From SYIM01 sp039800205 (GTDB taxonomy: Bacteria; Pseudomonadota; Gammaproteobacteria; Burkholderiales; Burkholderiaceae_E): DNA of 34,632 nt. Shown here in pieces: positions 1 to 7,828 of the stretch. Every line of letters starts with the position of its first letter. Position 1 is the first letter of the stretch. The position numbers and the translations under genes are program-made. The stretch covers positions 1 through 34,632 of the forward strand of contig JBDLRB010000068.1 in the NCBI GenBank assembly GCA_039800205.1, in the 5' to 3' direction. Below the pieces are notes generated by a model. The model was not told the origin of the DNA. It worked only from the letters and a program-made list of their open reading frames with translations, and searched no databases.

Positions 1-614
1 CGGTCACGCAGAAGCGCAAGCGCGGGCTTATCCTTTGCGAGCAGGAGGGCATAAATCGCCTCGTCCTCGATCCCGGGCCCCATCCAGCCCTCGGAGGCCT
101 CGGCAAGCAAGGCCGGGACGATCCCCATATGGGACAGATCAATCCGCAATCGATCGATCCCCGCGGCGACCAGGGCCTCGACCATCAGCGAAATGATCTC
201 AAGGTCCGCTCCCACACCCGGATGCCCATACAACTCAGCCCCGATCTGCAAGGGCTCTCTCGAGGCAAAGACACCAGACGGACGCGCATGCAGGGTCGAA
301 CCGGCATAGCACAAACGGGTCACGCCCTGGGCATCGAGCAGATGCGCATCGATCCGTGCGACCTGGGGCGTCATATCAGCCCGCACTCCGAGGATTCGAC
401 CCGAGGACTGGTCAACCATCTGAGCCGTACGTGAGGCCAACTCGCGACCTGAACCGATCAGCAGCGACTCAATGTGCTCGATCAGGGGCGGAATCACCTG
501 CTCGTACCCCCAGCTTCGAAACAGGTCAAGTGTCCGGCGGCGCAGATGCTCAATCCCATGCGCTTCAGGCGGCAGGGCATCGGCAATGTTTTCGGGTAGG
601 AGCCAAGTGGGCAT
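1..614 (-). CDS. hisZ: ATP phosphoribosyltransferase regulatory subunit HisZ (partial)
   Basis: HisZ is a catalytically dead histidyl-tRNA synthetase paralogue that joins the short form of HisG and gives it feedback control in the first step of histidine synthesis in the cytoplasm. Reading the minus strand from an ATG at 614 gives about 204 codons with no stop before the window edge, beginning MPTWLLPENIADALPPEA and containing the class II synthetase-like stretch RADMTPQVARIDAH, which corresponds to the motif 2 region, followed by ASREPLQIGAELYG. The C-terminal part lies outside the window; full-length HisZ is usually about 380-390 residues. It is the last visible gene of the hfq-hflX-hflK-hflC-DUF2065-hisZ run, 58 bases after the DUF2065 gene; in betaproteobacteria purA commonly follows. 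True HisS is present separately in this window, which supports the HisZ assignment. Confidence 0.93.
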   Translation of the reverse strand, partial: MPTWLLPENIADALPPEAHGIEHLRRRTLDLFRSWGYEQVIPPLIEHIESLLIGSGRELASRTAQMVDQSSGRILGVRADMTPQVARIDAHLLDAQGVTRLCYAGSTLHARPSGVFASREPLQIGAELYGHPGVGADLEIISLMVEALVAAGIDRLRIDLSHMGIVPALLAEASEGWMGPGIEDEAIYALLLAKDKPALALLRD

Positions 615-672
615 AGCGAGCGATTCAGAGGGCCGGCAGGCGCCCCGATCAAGGGGCCACACGCAAAACCGG

Positions 673-864
673 TTATTTTAGTTCAGAAAGGCCGATCAGC
701 CCCAAACCGACGGCCACGGCAAGCAAGCCCACAAAACGCAACTGACCGTCGCTGAGGGCTGACATGCGACGGACAAAGTCGCGCCAGCGCTCAGGCATCA
801 GGAACGGGACGAGCCCTTCGATCAGGAAAAACAAGCCCAGCGCGAGCAGAAGCGCGGCGTCCAC
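673..864 (-). CDS. DUF2065 small inner-membrane protein (YjeT-like)
   Basis: A 63-residue protein of the DUF2065/YjeT family, function unknown. I chose the GTG at 864 because it lies 13 bases after the hflC stop and starts the conserved part, VDAALLLALGLFFLIEGLVP; the longer reading frame extends back into hflC and only gives non-homologous residues. The protein shows two hydrophobic segments, about residues 3-20 and 41-60, separated by the polar stretch PERWRDFVRRMSALSDGQ, so it should be a small hairpin in the inner membrane. This family sits directly behind hflC in many proteobacteria, so it may accompany the HflKC membrane complex, but nothing in the sequence shows a mechanism. Confidence 0.82.
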   Translation of the reverse strand: MDAALLLALGLFFLIEGLVPFLMPERWRDFVRRMSALSDGQLRFVGLLAVAVGLGLIGLSELK

Positions 865-877
865 ACCGGGTGATCGG

Positions 878-1759
878 TCAGCGTTTCTCGGGCGACAGCG
901 GCTCGCGCAAGTGCCTGAAGAACGAAGCGGAAGGGTCCACAACCATCACATCGCTGCGGTCGCGGAACGTACTGCGATACGCTTCGAGGCTCCGATAGAA
1001 ATCAGCGAATTCCGGGTTTCGGCCAAAAGCGTCGGCGAAGATTGCCGCAGCCCGGGCATCGCCCTCACCCTTTACGCGCTGCGCATCGCGATAGGCCTCC
1101 GCAAGAATGACCTCACGCTGCTTTTCCGCGTCGGCCCTGATCTTGTCGGACTCGGCCGCGCCCGTCGCGCGACGCTCGTTCGCAACGCGCTTGCGCTCAG
1201 ACTGCATCCGATCAAATACACGGGACGAGACCTCAGGTGCAAAATCCACACGCTTGAGCCCGACGTCCACGATCCGGACCCCAATCTGTTGTGAATCCTC
1301 GTCGATCTTGCGACGAACATCGGACATCAGCCTGGTCCGGTCGCCCGAAATGATCTCGCTGACCGTCCGCTTTGCGATCTCGTTATTGAGCGCATCACGC
1401 AGGCTTCGCGAAATCCGGTCCGCCGCGACCACCTGGCTCCCCTGAACCGAACGGATGAACGCCTTTGGTTCGACGATCTGCCATTTAATGAAGGTGTCGA
1501 CCTGGAGGTTGAGCTTTTCAGAGGTAATGAAGCGGTCGACATCCGTGGTGTCGAGCGTCAGGATGCGCTTGTCGTAATACACCACGTTTTGAAAAGGGGG
1601 CGGCCACTTGAAGTGAAGGCCCGGGCGATCGATGACCGTGCGGATCTCGCCCAAGGTGTACACCACCGCGTATTGACGCTGATCAACCACAAAGATCGAC
1701 GACAGCAGCACGCCCAGCGCCACAACGGCCGAGCCAAGAATCGGAATGAGCTTATTCAT
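878..1759 (-). CDS. hflC: HflC, SPFH-domain regulator of FtsH protease
   Basis: HflC pairs with HflK in a large periplasm-facing cage around the membrane protease FtsH and modulates which membrane proteins it degrades. The 293-residue product starts MNKLIPILGSAVVALG with one N-terminal membrane anchor (about residues 5-26), followed by the SPFH/band 7 domain (VDQRQYAVVYTLGE, then RPGLHFKWPPPFQNV) and a charged helical segment rich in Arg, Glu and Ala (about residues 185-250) expected to form the coiled-coil wall. The length is close to that of other HflC proteins, about 290-330. It follows hflK after 22 bases and precedes the DUF2065 gene, so all three are almost certainly co-transcribed from the hfq side. 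Confidence 0.96.
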   Translation of the reverse strand: MNKLIPILGSAVVALGVLLSSIFVVDQRQYAVVYTLGEIRTVIDRPGLHFKWPPPFQNVVYYDKRILTLDTTDVDRFITSEKLNLQVDTFIKWQIVEPKAFIRSVQGSQVVAADRISRSLRDALNNEIAKRTVSEIISGDRTRLMSDVRRKIDEDSQQIGVRIVDVGLKRVDFAPEVSSRVFDRMQSERKRVANERRATGAAESDKIRADAEKQREVILAEAYRDAQRVKGEGDARAAAIFADAFGRNPEFADFYRSLEAYRSTFRDRSDVMVVDPSASFFRHLREPLSPEKR

Positions 1760-1781
1760 GATGGATCTGTCCCGTACCGAT

Positions 1782-3056
1782 TCAGCGCGCGTCGCGGTCG
1801 CGGTTGCGGAGGCCGTCCGTGCGGGAGACCGGCGCCGGATTGGAGGAACCGGATTCGACGCCCGCTGCCGGCCCGGACGAGTTCGAGGGCATCATGCGTG
1901 TCGCATCCGAGCGGACACCGCCCTGTCGGAGCAACCGGTCGAGGGGAAGGGAGAGCAGATTGACGCCTCCCTGCGTGTCGACATACACCTTGGAAACGTT
2001 GCTGAATACCTGCTGCATGGCGTCGATGTACATCCGATCGCGCGTCACCCGAGGTGCCTTTGCGTACTCTGCATGAATCTGGCTGAATCGGGACGCATCG
2101 CCCTCGGCGGTCGCAATGACGCGCTGCTTGTAGCCCTCGGCCTCCTCGCCCAGACGAGCGGCCGTACCACGGGCTTTGGGGATGACATCGTTTGCGTAGG
2201 CCTGACCTTCGTTGATCAGACGCTCGCGATCCTGGGCCGCCTTGTTTGCATCCTCGAACGCATCCTGAACCTGATCGGGCGGCTGGGCCTGCTGAATGGT
2301 GACGTCGACCAGCGTGATCCCCGACTGGTACCGATCGAGGATACCCTGCGCCATTAATCGAACATCTTTTGCGACCTGCTCTTTTTCTTCATAGAGCACC
2401 TGATCGATCGTCCTGCGGCCCACAACTTCGCGCATGGCCGTCTCGGCCGCCTGTCGCACGGTGTCCTCGGGACCAACGCCAAAATTATTGTTGAACAAAA
2501 AGGCGCGCGCATCGCCGATCCGGAACTGCAGGGCAAACTGCAGATCGACGATCGACTGATCCGTGGTCAACATCAGGGCTTCGCGCAGGGTCTTGTTGCG
2601 GACGGTGTTGCGATACCCGACCTCAATCTGACGCAGCTGCTGCGCGTTGACGATCTCGTGGGACTCGATCGGATACGGCATCCGCCAGGTGATCCCCGCG
2701 CGATCAACCAATTGCTTGTATTCGCCAAAACGGAGCACGGCCGACTGATGCCCCTCGGGCACGATGTAGAACCCGCTCCCCATCCAAAGCAAGAGCCCCG
2801 CCACGCCGATCACGGCCAGGCCGATCCCGGCCCCCTTCATCGACGGGGGCTCGACAATCCCCCCTCCCGGACCCGTGGGACCACCCGGCCCGCCGGGTCG
2901 ACGCTTGAACATGCCGTTCAGCTTGCGGTTGAAGTCGCGCCAGAGCTCGTCGAGATCAGGCGGCCCATCACCCTTCGGAGGTGGTTTGGAATCCCCCCCT
3001 CCACGTCCCCAGCCGGGATCATTGAGCGAGAAAATGTTACGAAATGACTTGGGCAT
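1782..3056 (-). CDS. hflK: HflK, SPFH-domain regulator of FtsH protease
   Basis: HflK is the larger partner of HflC in the complex that encloses FtsH in the inner membrane. The 424-residue product has a cytoplasmic Gly/Pro-rich N-terminus (about residues 14-70, including WGRGGGDSKPPPKG), a membrane segment (about residues 75-97, GIGLAVIGVAGLLLWMG), then the band 7 domain beginning IVPEGHQSAVLRFGEY and a long helical region with QQAQPPDQVQDAFEDANKA, the hallmark HflK stretch. The C-terminal about 50 residues are Ser/Pro/Arg-rich and look disordered. The start ATG lies 3 bases after the hflX stop, which suggests translational coupling. Confidence 0.96.
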   Translation of the reverse strand: MPKSFRNIFSLNDPGWGRGGGDSKPPPKGDGPPDLDELWRDFNRKLNGMFKRRPGGPGGPTGPGGGIVEPPSMKGAGIGLAVIGVAGLLLWMGSGFYIVPEGHQSAVLRFGEYKQLVDRAGITWRMPYPIESHEIVNAQQLRQIEVGYRNTVRNKTLREALMLTTDQSIVDLQFALQFRIGDARAFLFNNNFGVGPEDTVRQAAETAMREVVGRRTIDQVLYEEKEQVAKDVRLMAQGILDRYQSGITLVDVTIQQAQPPDQVQDAFEDANKAAQDRERLINEGQAYANDVIPKARGTAARLGEEAEGYKQRVIATAEGDASRFSQIHAEYAKAPRVTRDRMYIDAMQQVFSNVSKVYVDTQGGVNLLSLPLDRLLRQGGVRSDATRMMPSNSSGPAAGVESGSSNPAPVSRTDGLRNRDRDAR

Positions 3057-3059
3057 GAT

Positions 3060-4163
3060 TCAGGAGGTTGACGTTGAGACGGGAGCAGATCGGCCGAATC
3101 TGAGACGGTTCGAGTCGGCCCAGCACGCCAGCTGGTGGAGCACGATTGCACGCAAGGCGTCCAGACCCTCGCCCGACAGGGCGCTCACAAATACTGAATC
3201 GATGCTACCACAGGGGTCAATTGCCCGGCCGGCGTCATGTCCACTGGCATCGACCTTGTTGTAGACGAGAACCTGAGGCACGTCGGCGGCACCGATGTCC
3301 GCCAGGACGCTTCGCACCGCTTCGATCTGCTCGTCGCGGTCACCCGCTGAGGCATCGACCACATGCAGGAGGAGATCTGCATGGGCGGTTTCCTCGAGCG
3401 TTGCCGCAAAAGCCTCAACGAGCTGATGGGGCAGGCGGCGGACAAAACCCACGGTATCAGACAGGACAAACTCATCGGCACTGCCGATCCGGACCCGGCG
3501 ACTCAGGGTATCCAGCGTGGCGAACAGCTGGTCCGCTGCGTAGGAGGATGCTCCGGTCAGCGCGTTGAACAACGTCGATTTGCCCGCGTTGGTGTAACCC
3601 ACCAGAGACACGGAAAAGGCGGGCCGCCGATCCCGGGCTCGTCGCTGTGTCCGCCGCTGTCGCTTGAGCGTTTCAAGCTGCTCACGCAGGCGTCGGACCC
3701 GGACCCCGAGCATGCGTCGGTCCAGCTCGAGCTGGGTCTCGCCGGGCCCCCCCCGCACGCCGATCCCGCCGCGCTGACGTTCGAGGTGGGTCCAGCCGCG
3801 AACCAGACGAGCAGACAGGTGCTCGAGACGGGCCAACTCGACCTGCAGCTTGCCCTCGTGACTGCGCGCCCGACGCGCAAAGATGTCGAGGATCAGCTCC
3901 GTGCGGTCAATAACCGGAATCGCCCACTTGCGTCCAAGATTTCGCTGCTGGATCGGTGTCAGCTCGGCATCGAACACCACGAGTTCGCAGGACTGACGAG
4001 TGAGCTCGGCCTGAATCTCATCGGCCTTGCCCGAGCCGATGAACAGGGCTGGGTCGGGCCGCCCTCGCCGCAGCTGCAGGCCTGCGGTCGGGTCGAGTCC
4101 GGCAGATCGAGCCAGACGATCCAGCTCGGCCAGCGAGGCGTCGTCCGGGCGGCCCCCCCCCAA
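3060..4163 (-). CDS. hflX: Ribosome-associated GTPase HflX (start uncertain)
   Basis: HflX binds the 50S subunit, hydrolyses GTP and splits stalled ribosomes under stress. The product carries the N-terminal HflX domain (FIGSGKADEI), the glycine-rich GGPGETQLELDRR segment linking to a coiled coil, then the G domain: GYTNAGKS (G1), DTVGF (G3), NKVD (G4) and SALSG (G5). The listed start is a TTG at 4163, but homology to the family runs further upstream: the preceding in-frame codons encode CLLISVALGGG, matching the first beta strand of HflX (for example LVGVDFG). No ATG or GTG exists in that frame back to the stop inside hfq; the candidates are CTG at 4220, which overlaps the hfq stop as CTGA, CTG at 4181 or 4178, or ATT at 4175. 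A run of nine G sits at 4161-4153 just after the TTG. Confidence 0.93.
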   Translation of the reverse strand: MGGGRPDDASLAELDRLARSAGLDPTAGLQLRRGRPDPALFIGSGKADEIQAELTRQSCELVVFDAELTPIQQRNLGRKWAIPVIDRTELILDIFARRARSHEGKLQVELARLEHLSARLVRGWTHLERQRGGIGVRGGPGETQLELDRRMLGVRVRRLREQLETLKRQRRTQRRARDRRPAFSVSLVGYTNAGKSTLFNALTGASSYAADQLFATLDTLSRRVRIGSADEFVLSDTVGFVRRLPHQLVEAFAATLEETAHADLLLHVVDASAGDRDEQIEAVRSVLADIGAADVPQVLVYNKVDASGHDAGRAIDPCGSIDSVFVSALSGEGLDALRAIVLHQLACWADSNRLRFGRSAPVSTSTS

Positions 4164-4216
4164 CGCGACCGAAATCAGCAGGCAGCGGGGACGAGTCCCA
4201 CCAAGGGGCGGGGCGT

Positions 4217-4453
4217 TCAGCTTTCAGTGCTCTCGTGGGAGTAATTCACGGCACGTCCGGGAACCACTGTGGAAATCGCGTGCTTGTAGACCATCTGCGT
4301 GACCGTATTACGAAGCAGTACAACGTACTGATCGAATGATTCGATATGTCCCTGCAGCTTGATCCCGTTAACGAGGTAAATGGAGACCGGAACGTGTTCC
4401 TTGCGCAGGAGATTCAGGAACGGGTCTTGTAGTTGTTGCCCTTTATTGCTCAT
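4217..4453 (-). CDS. hfq: RNA chaperone Hfq
   Basis: Hfq is a hexameric Sm-like protein that pairs small RNAs with mRNAs. The 78-residue product has the Sm1 region (QDPFLNLLRKEHVPVSIYLV) and the Sm2 signature YKHAIST, then a short C-terminal tail (SHESTES) rather than the long tail of enterobacteria, as is normal for betaproteobacteria. I chose the ATG at 4453 because MSNKGQQLQDPFL is the conserved beginning; a longer frame to 4489 adds 12 non-conserved residues. It lies between der and hflX in the classical order. The 100-base gap to der is the largest inside this minus-strand superoperon, which makes a private promoter here likely. Confidence 0.97.
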   Translation of the reverse strand: MSNKGQQLQDPFLNLLRKEHVPVSIYLVNGIKLQGHIESFDQYVVLLRNTVTQMVYKHAISTVVPGRAVNYSHESTES

Positions 4454-4553
4454 GGTGGACCTGTTTTGGTTTATGGAAGAGAAAGACATAAAAGAGGCTC
4501 AATGTAACGCAATTTCGCCCGGGGACGACGAAACGCGAACACGGCCGGCGTGA
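4454..4553 (-). promoter_or_regulatory. hfq: Presumed hfq promoter and leader
   Basis: This is the only gap of about 100 bases within the ndk-to-hisZ run. It is locally AT-rich compared with its surroundings: on the minus strand it reads TTGCGTTACATTGAG and then CTCTTTTATGTC. I could not find a convincing -35/-10 pair; TTGCGT at 4512-4507 followed by TATGTC after 16 bases is the best I can see and is weak. The call rests mainly on position and on the fact that hfq often has its own promoters. Confidence 0.3.
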
Positions 4554-5981
4554 TCAGTCTCGCCCGGCGTACGGATTGAAGGCCGAGCGGAACTCGATTC
4601 GAAGGGGCGTTCCCTGGAGCTTGAAGGTCTCGCGAACGACTGATTCAAGATAACGCACGTAGGTCGCAGGGATATGCTCCAGCGCAGAACCATGCACGAC
4701 GACGATGGGGGGATTGCGCCCCCCCTGATGCGCGTAACGCAGCTTGGGCCGGATCGGTCCCTTTCTGGGCGGCGCTTGCCGCTCGACCGCCTCATGCAGT
4801 GCACGCGTCAATCGAGGCGTCGAGAGTCGAGCAAACGCGGCATCGCAGGCCTGGTCCACCGATCGCATCAATGCACCCAGCCCGGCGCCTTTCGCCGCCG
4901 AGATCGAATGACGCTGTGCAAAGTGCAGAAAATGCAGTTTGCGTTCGATATCGAGCTGGATGCGCTGACGCTGATCAGCGGTCGCAAGATCCCACTTGTT
5001 GATCGCAATCACCAAGGCCCGTCCCGCCTCGAGGACATGGCCGGCAATCATGATGTCCTGATCGGCCACCCCGGATGTGGCGTCGACCATCAACACACAG
5101 ACCTGTGCATCCTCAATCGCCTGAAGCGTTTTTACGGCGGAAAACTTCTCGACCATGTCCGTGACCTTGCCTCGTCGACGCAGGCCTGCGGTGTCGACAA
5201 GCACGTAGGGCTTGCCGCCACGCTGGAAGTCGACCGCGACCGAATCGCGGGTGGTTCCGGGTTGATCAAATGCGATCAGTCGCTCCTCGCCGATCAATGC
5301 GTTGATCAAGGTCGACTTGCCGACGTTCGGTCGCCCGACCACAGCGATGCGGGTCGCATGCGGGCGGACGGGCTCCGCGGCTTCACCGGCGGCGGGCAGA
5401 TCTCCAGCAACCGGGGCGCCCTGACCCGAACCCTTGGCAACGGGCGTCGGCGGGCGGACGCTGTCGGTCACGACGGTCTGTTCGATCAACCCCTCCAGCG
5501 CGAACTCCACCAGATCGGAAATACCATCACCGTGCGCACCGGACACGGGCAGTGGGTCACCCAGTCCCAACTCGTGAAAATCGGCCGCCACCCAGTCGCG
5601 TCGCATGCCCTCGGTCTTGTTCACTGCGAGAATGACCCGGCGCGCCGTCCGCCGCAATTCAGCCGTAATCTCGCGATCGTGCCCGGTCAAACCCTCGCGC
5701 CCATCCACCAGAAAAATGACGGAGTCGGCTTCCAGCACGGCCTGTCGCGTCTGGCGAGCCATCTCAGCGGCAATGCCCGAGCGAACGACGGGCTCGAAGC
5801 CCCCCGAATCGATCACGATGAATCGATGGTCGCCGACCCGACCCTGACCGTACTGACGATCCCGGGTCAGCCCCGGAACGTCGGCCACCAGCGCCGCGCG
5901 GGACCGCGTCAATCGATTGAACAGCGTGGATTTTCCGACGTTCGGGCGTCCGACCAGCGCAATGACGGGGAGCCGCTTCAC
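4554..5981 (-). CDS. der: Ribosome biogenesis GTPase Der (EngA)
   Basis: Der is an essential tandem GTPase for 50S assembly. The 475-residue product has two G domains: the first with GRPNVGKST at residues 11-19, the switch/G3 segment DSGG at 58-61 and NKTE at 121-124; the second with GRPNVGKST at 216-224, DTAG at 263-266 and NKWD near 340. Between them lies a Pro/Ala/Gly-rich linker (about residues 175-208). The C-terminal KH-like domain ends with a basic stretch (PPRKGPIRPKLRYAHQGGRN). In the first domain the G3 motif is DSGG instead of DTAG, which is common in Der. The ATG overlaps the bamB stop as ATGA, so the two are translationally coupled. Confidence 0.97.
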   Translation of the reverse strand: MKRLPVIALVGRPNVGKSTLFNRLTRSRAALVADVPGLTRDRQYGQGRVGDHRFIVIDSGGFEPVVRSGIAAEMARQTRQAVLEADSVIFLVDGREGLTGHDREITAELRRTARRVILAVNKTEGMRRDWVAADFHELGLGDPLPVSGAHGDGISDLVEFALEGLIEQTVVTDSVRPPTPVAKGSGQGAPVAGDLPAAGEAAEPVRPHATRIAVVGRPNVGKSTLINALIGEERLIAFDQPGTTRDSVAVDFQRGGKPYVLVDTAGLRRRGKVTDMVEKFSAVKTLQAIEDAQVCVLMVDATSGVADQDIMIAGHVLEAGRALVIAINKWDLATADQRQRIQLDIERKLHFLHFAQRHSISAAKGAGLGALMRSVDQACDAAFARLSTPRLTRALHEAVERQAPPRKGPIRPKLRYAHQGGRNPPIVVVHGSALEHIPATYVRYLESVVRETFKLQGTPLRIEFRSAFNPYAGRD

Positions 5982-7150
5982 ACGGGCTCGATCGCAAATG
6001 CGTGCAGCGCCCCGCCCCGGGTCTGGAGCCAGACCCGATCACCCGACTGAATCGGTGCGCCCGAGGCGGGCCGGCCATCCGTGGTCACCCGGGCCTCGAT
6101 CGCACCATCGTCGAGCGCAATCGCGTAGAGCAAACCATCGACATCGGAAATCAACATCCGCGCTCCCGAGACCACAGGGGCCGACGGCGAGCGGCCCGCG
6201 AGTGCCGTTTGTCGCCAGAGACTGGCACCGGATCTGGAGAATGCGTGAATGTGCCCCTTCTCATCCGCGACGGCCAACACCGAAGCCGACCCCGCGAGCC
6301 CCATCGAAGAGGACAGTTCACGGCTCCAGAGCATGCGCCCGGTCGCGGTTTCGAAACAGGCAAGACGCCCCTGAAACGCAACCGCACAGACATCCTGCTG
6401 GACCACGGAGGGCCACCCCACCACATCCGCAATCCGCTCGATCTCGTTGGACCCCCGGGGGACCGCCACCGCAGTTTCCCAGATCTGAGCGCCGCCCAGT
6501 GCATCCACTGCAGCCAAGCGCCCTCCTGGAAATCCGAGAAACAAGCGCGAGTCCAGCGCCGTGATCCCGGTGGTCTGACGGAGCACCAGATTGGGGGCCG
6601 ACCGACTGAGCGACCATATTCGACGTCCGGTCCGTCGATCAAAGGCCAGCGTTCGCCGATCGCTGCAACGGACGTAAACGCCTTGTTCGGTCACCGTGGG
6701 TACCGTGACGGCCTCCGCACCGAGTTCCGCACGCCACAAGCGCTTGCCCTGAGCGTCGTACGCGAGCAGCGAGCCGTCCGAAGTCGCAACGACTGCAAAC
6801 GAGCCCAGGGCGCCCACCCCCGCCGTCACCGACCGCTCAGTCTGGACCGACCAGCGCACCGCACCCGACTGCGGGTCGACGAGTGCAAGGCGGCCCGTCG
6901 CGCTGGCGACCCAAAGCCCGCTCTCGGTCAGCGTCGGCACAACATTGACGGCACCGGGGAAATCAGCGCTCCAGCGCTTGCGGAGCACAACCGAGCCCCG
7001 CGCTGCGGGCGGAGGCGGCGGCGTCGCCCGGCCGGACGAGGTCCACGGCATGACACCGCACCCCGAAAGCAGGCTGGTTGACAAGGCCAGACCCCCAGCG
7101 TGGCATACGGCACGCCGTTGCGCGATCGGGCGAGATTGAAACAGGCTCAT
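5978..7150 (-). CDS. bamB: Outer-membrane assembly lipoprotein BamB
   Basis: BamB is a lipoprotein beta-propeller that binds the POTRA domains of BamA in the machine that inserts outer-membrane proteins. The 390-residue product has a basic N-terminus, a short hydrophobic stretch and a lipobox ending LLSGC with Cys31, so it should be lipidated and carried to the outer membrane. The rest shows repeated PQQ-like blades of the form ALDSRLFLGFPGGRLAAVDA and VYVRCSDRRTLAFD, compatible with an eight-bladed propeller; the length is nearly that of E. coli BamB. It sits 3 bases after the YfgM-like gene and overlaps der by 4 bases. This pairing with yfgM, hisS and der is the standard context. Confidence 0.95.
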   Translation of the reverse strand: MSLFQSRPIAQRRAVCHAGGLALSTSLLSGCGVMPWTSSGRATPPPPPAARGSVVLRKRWSADFPGAVNVVPTLTESGLWVASATGRLALVDPQSGAVRWSVQTERSVTAGVGALGSFAVVATSDGSLLAYDAQGKRLWRAELGAEAVTVPTVTEQGVYVRCSDRRTLAFDRRTGRRIWSLSRSAPNLVLRQTTGITALDSRLFLGFPGGRLAAVDALGGAQIWETAVAVPRGSNEIERIADVVGWPSVVQQDVCAVAFQGRLACFETATGRMLWSRELSSSMGLAGSASVLAVADEKGHIHAFSRSGASLWRQTALAGRSPSAPVVSGARMLISDVDGLLYAIALDDGAIEARVTTDGRPASGAPIQSGDRVWLQTRGGALHAFAIEPV

Positions 7151-7153
7151 CGT

Positions 7154-7792
7154 TCAGCCCTCTTTGGGTCCAAGGGCATCGAGTTTCAACTGAACGATTG
7201 ATCGGAGCGGGCTGCTCGAATCAAGCTTGTCCAGCGCCGACGCCCACGCCTGCCTCGCTTCATCCTGCCGGCCCATCGCAAACAGGACATCACCGCGTCG
7301 ATCGTCATGCGCGCCGACGAACGGCGCGGCCGGCGTCGTGCCCAGAACGGCCAAAGCATCGTCGAATGCCTTGTCGTCGATCAGAAGACCTGCGAGGCGG
7401 ATCCGAGCGATGTGACGGTACTCAGGATCCCGCGCAGAGTCGATGGCCCAGCGCAAGGGAACCCGCGCCGCCTGACGATCACCGGCATCAACGTACGCCT
7501 TGGCGGCCGCCAGCGCCGCCATCTGAGCATAGGCAGTCGACCCGTAATCGGCAAAGATCCGACCCGACGCTTCGCGCACTTTGTTCAAGTCCTTGGCCTG
7601 CACTGCAGCGCGCACTTCATCGAACACCGATGCAGCCGCTGCTGACTGCTGAGCCTGGTACCAGCCCCAGCCACGCCAGCCCGAGAAGGACAACAGAATG
7701 ATCGTGAGCACGGTGAGAATGAAATTGCCGTAGCGACGCCAGAACGCCTTCAGATTCTCAATCTGCTCCTGCTCTTCGAGGTCGTAGGCCAT
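7154..7792 (-). CDS. YfgM-like periplasmic TPR protein, ancillary SecYEG factor
   Basis: A 212-residue member of the YfgM/DUF2133 family. The N-terminus MAYDLEEQEQIENLKAFWRRYG is the conserved cytoplasmic tail; one membrane segment follows (about residues 22-46) and the rest is an alanine-rich, helical, TPR-like periplasmic domain (for example SGRIFADYGSTAYAQMAALA). In E. coli YfgM joins PpiD next to the SecYEG channel and helps hand proteins to periplasmic chaperones. Its place between hisS and bamB matches other proteobacteria, and the 3-base gap to bamB suggests coupled expression of two envelope-assembly factors. Confidence 0.9.
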   Translation of the reverse strand: MAYDLEEQEQIENLKAFWRRYGNFILTVLTIILLSFSGWRGWGWYQAQQSAAAASVFDEVRAAVQAKDLNKVREASGRIFADYGSTAYAQMAALAAAKAYVDAGDRQAARVPLRWAIDSARDPEYRHIARIRLAGLLIDDKAFDDALAVLGTTPAAPFVGAHDDRRGDVLFAMGRQDEARQAWASALDKLDSSSPLRSIVQLKLDALGPKEG

Positions 7793-7828
7793 TCAGTTCA
7801 TTCCTTTGCGAATAATCGAATCGATCCG

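Noticed and set aside
642..657. GCCCC-N6-GGGGC hairpin between the DUF2065 gene and hisZ as a terminator
   Set aside because: The stem has only five pairs, no T-run follows on the minus strand, and the genes belong to one operon.
4674..6050. 458-codon plus-strand frame opposite der and the end of bamB
   Set aside because: It is an antisense shadow of der; the minus strand encodes complete GTPase motifs, while this frame has a composition without domains.
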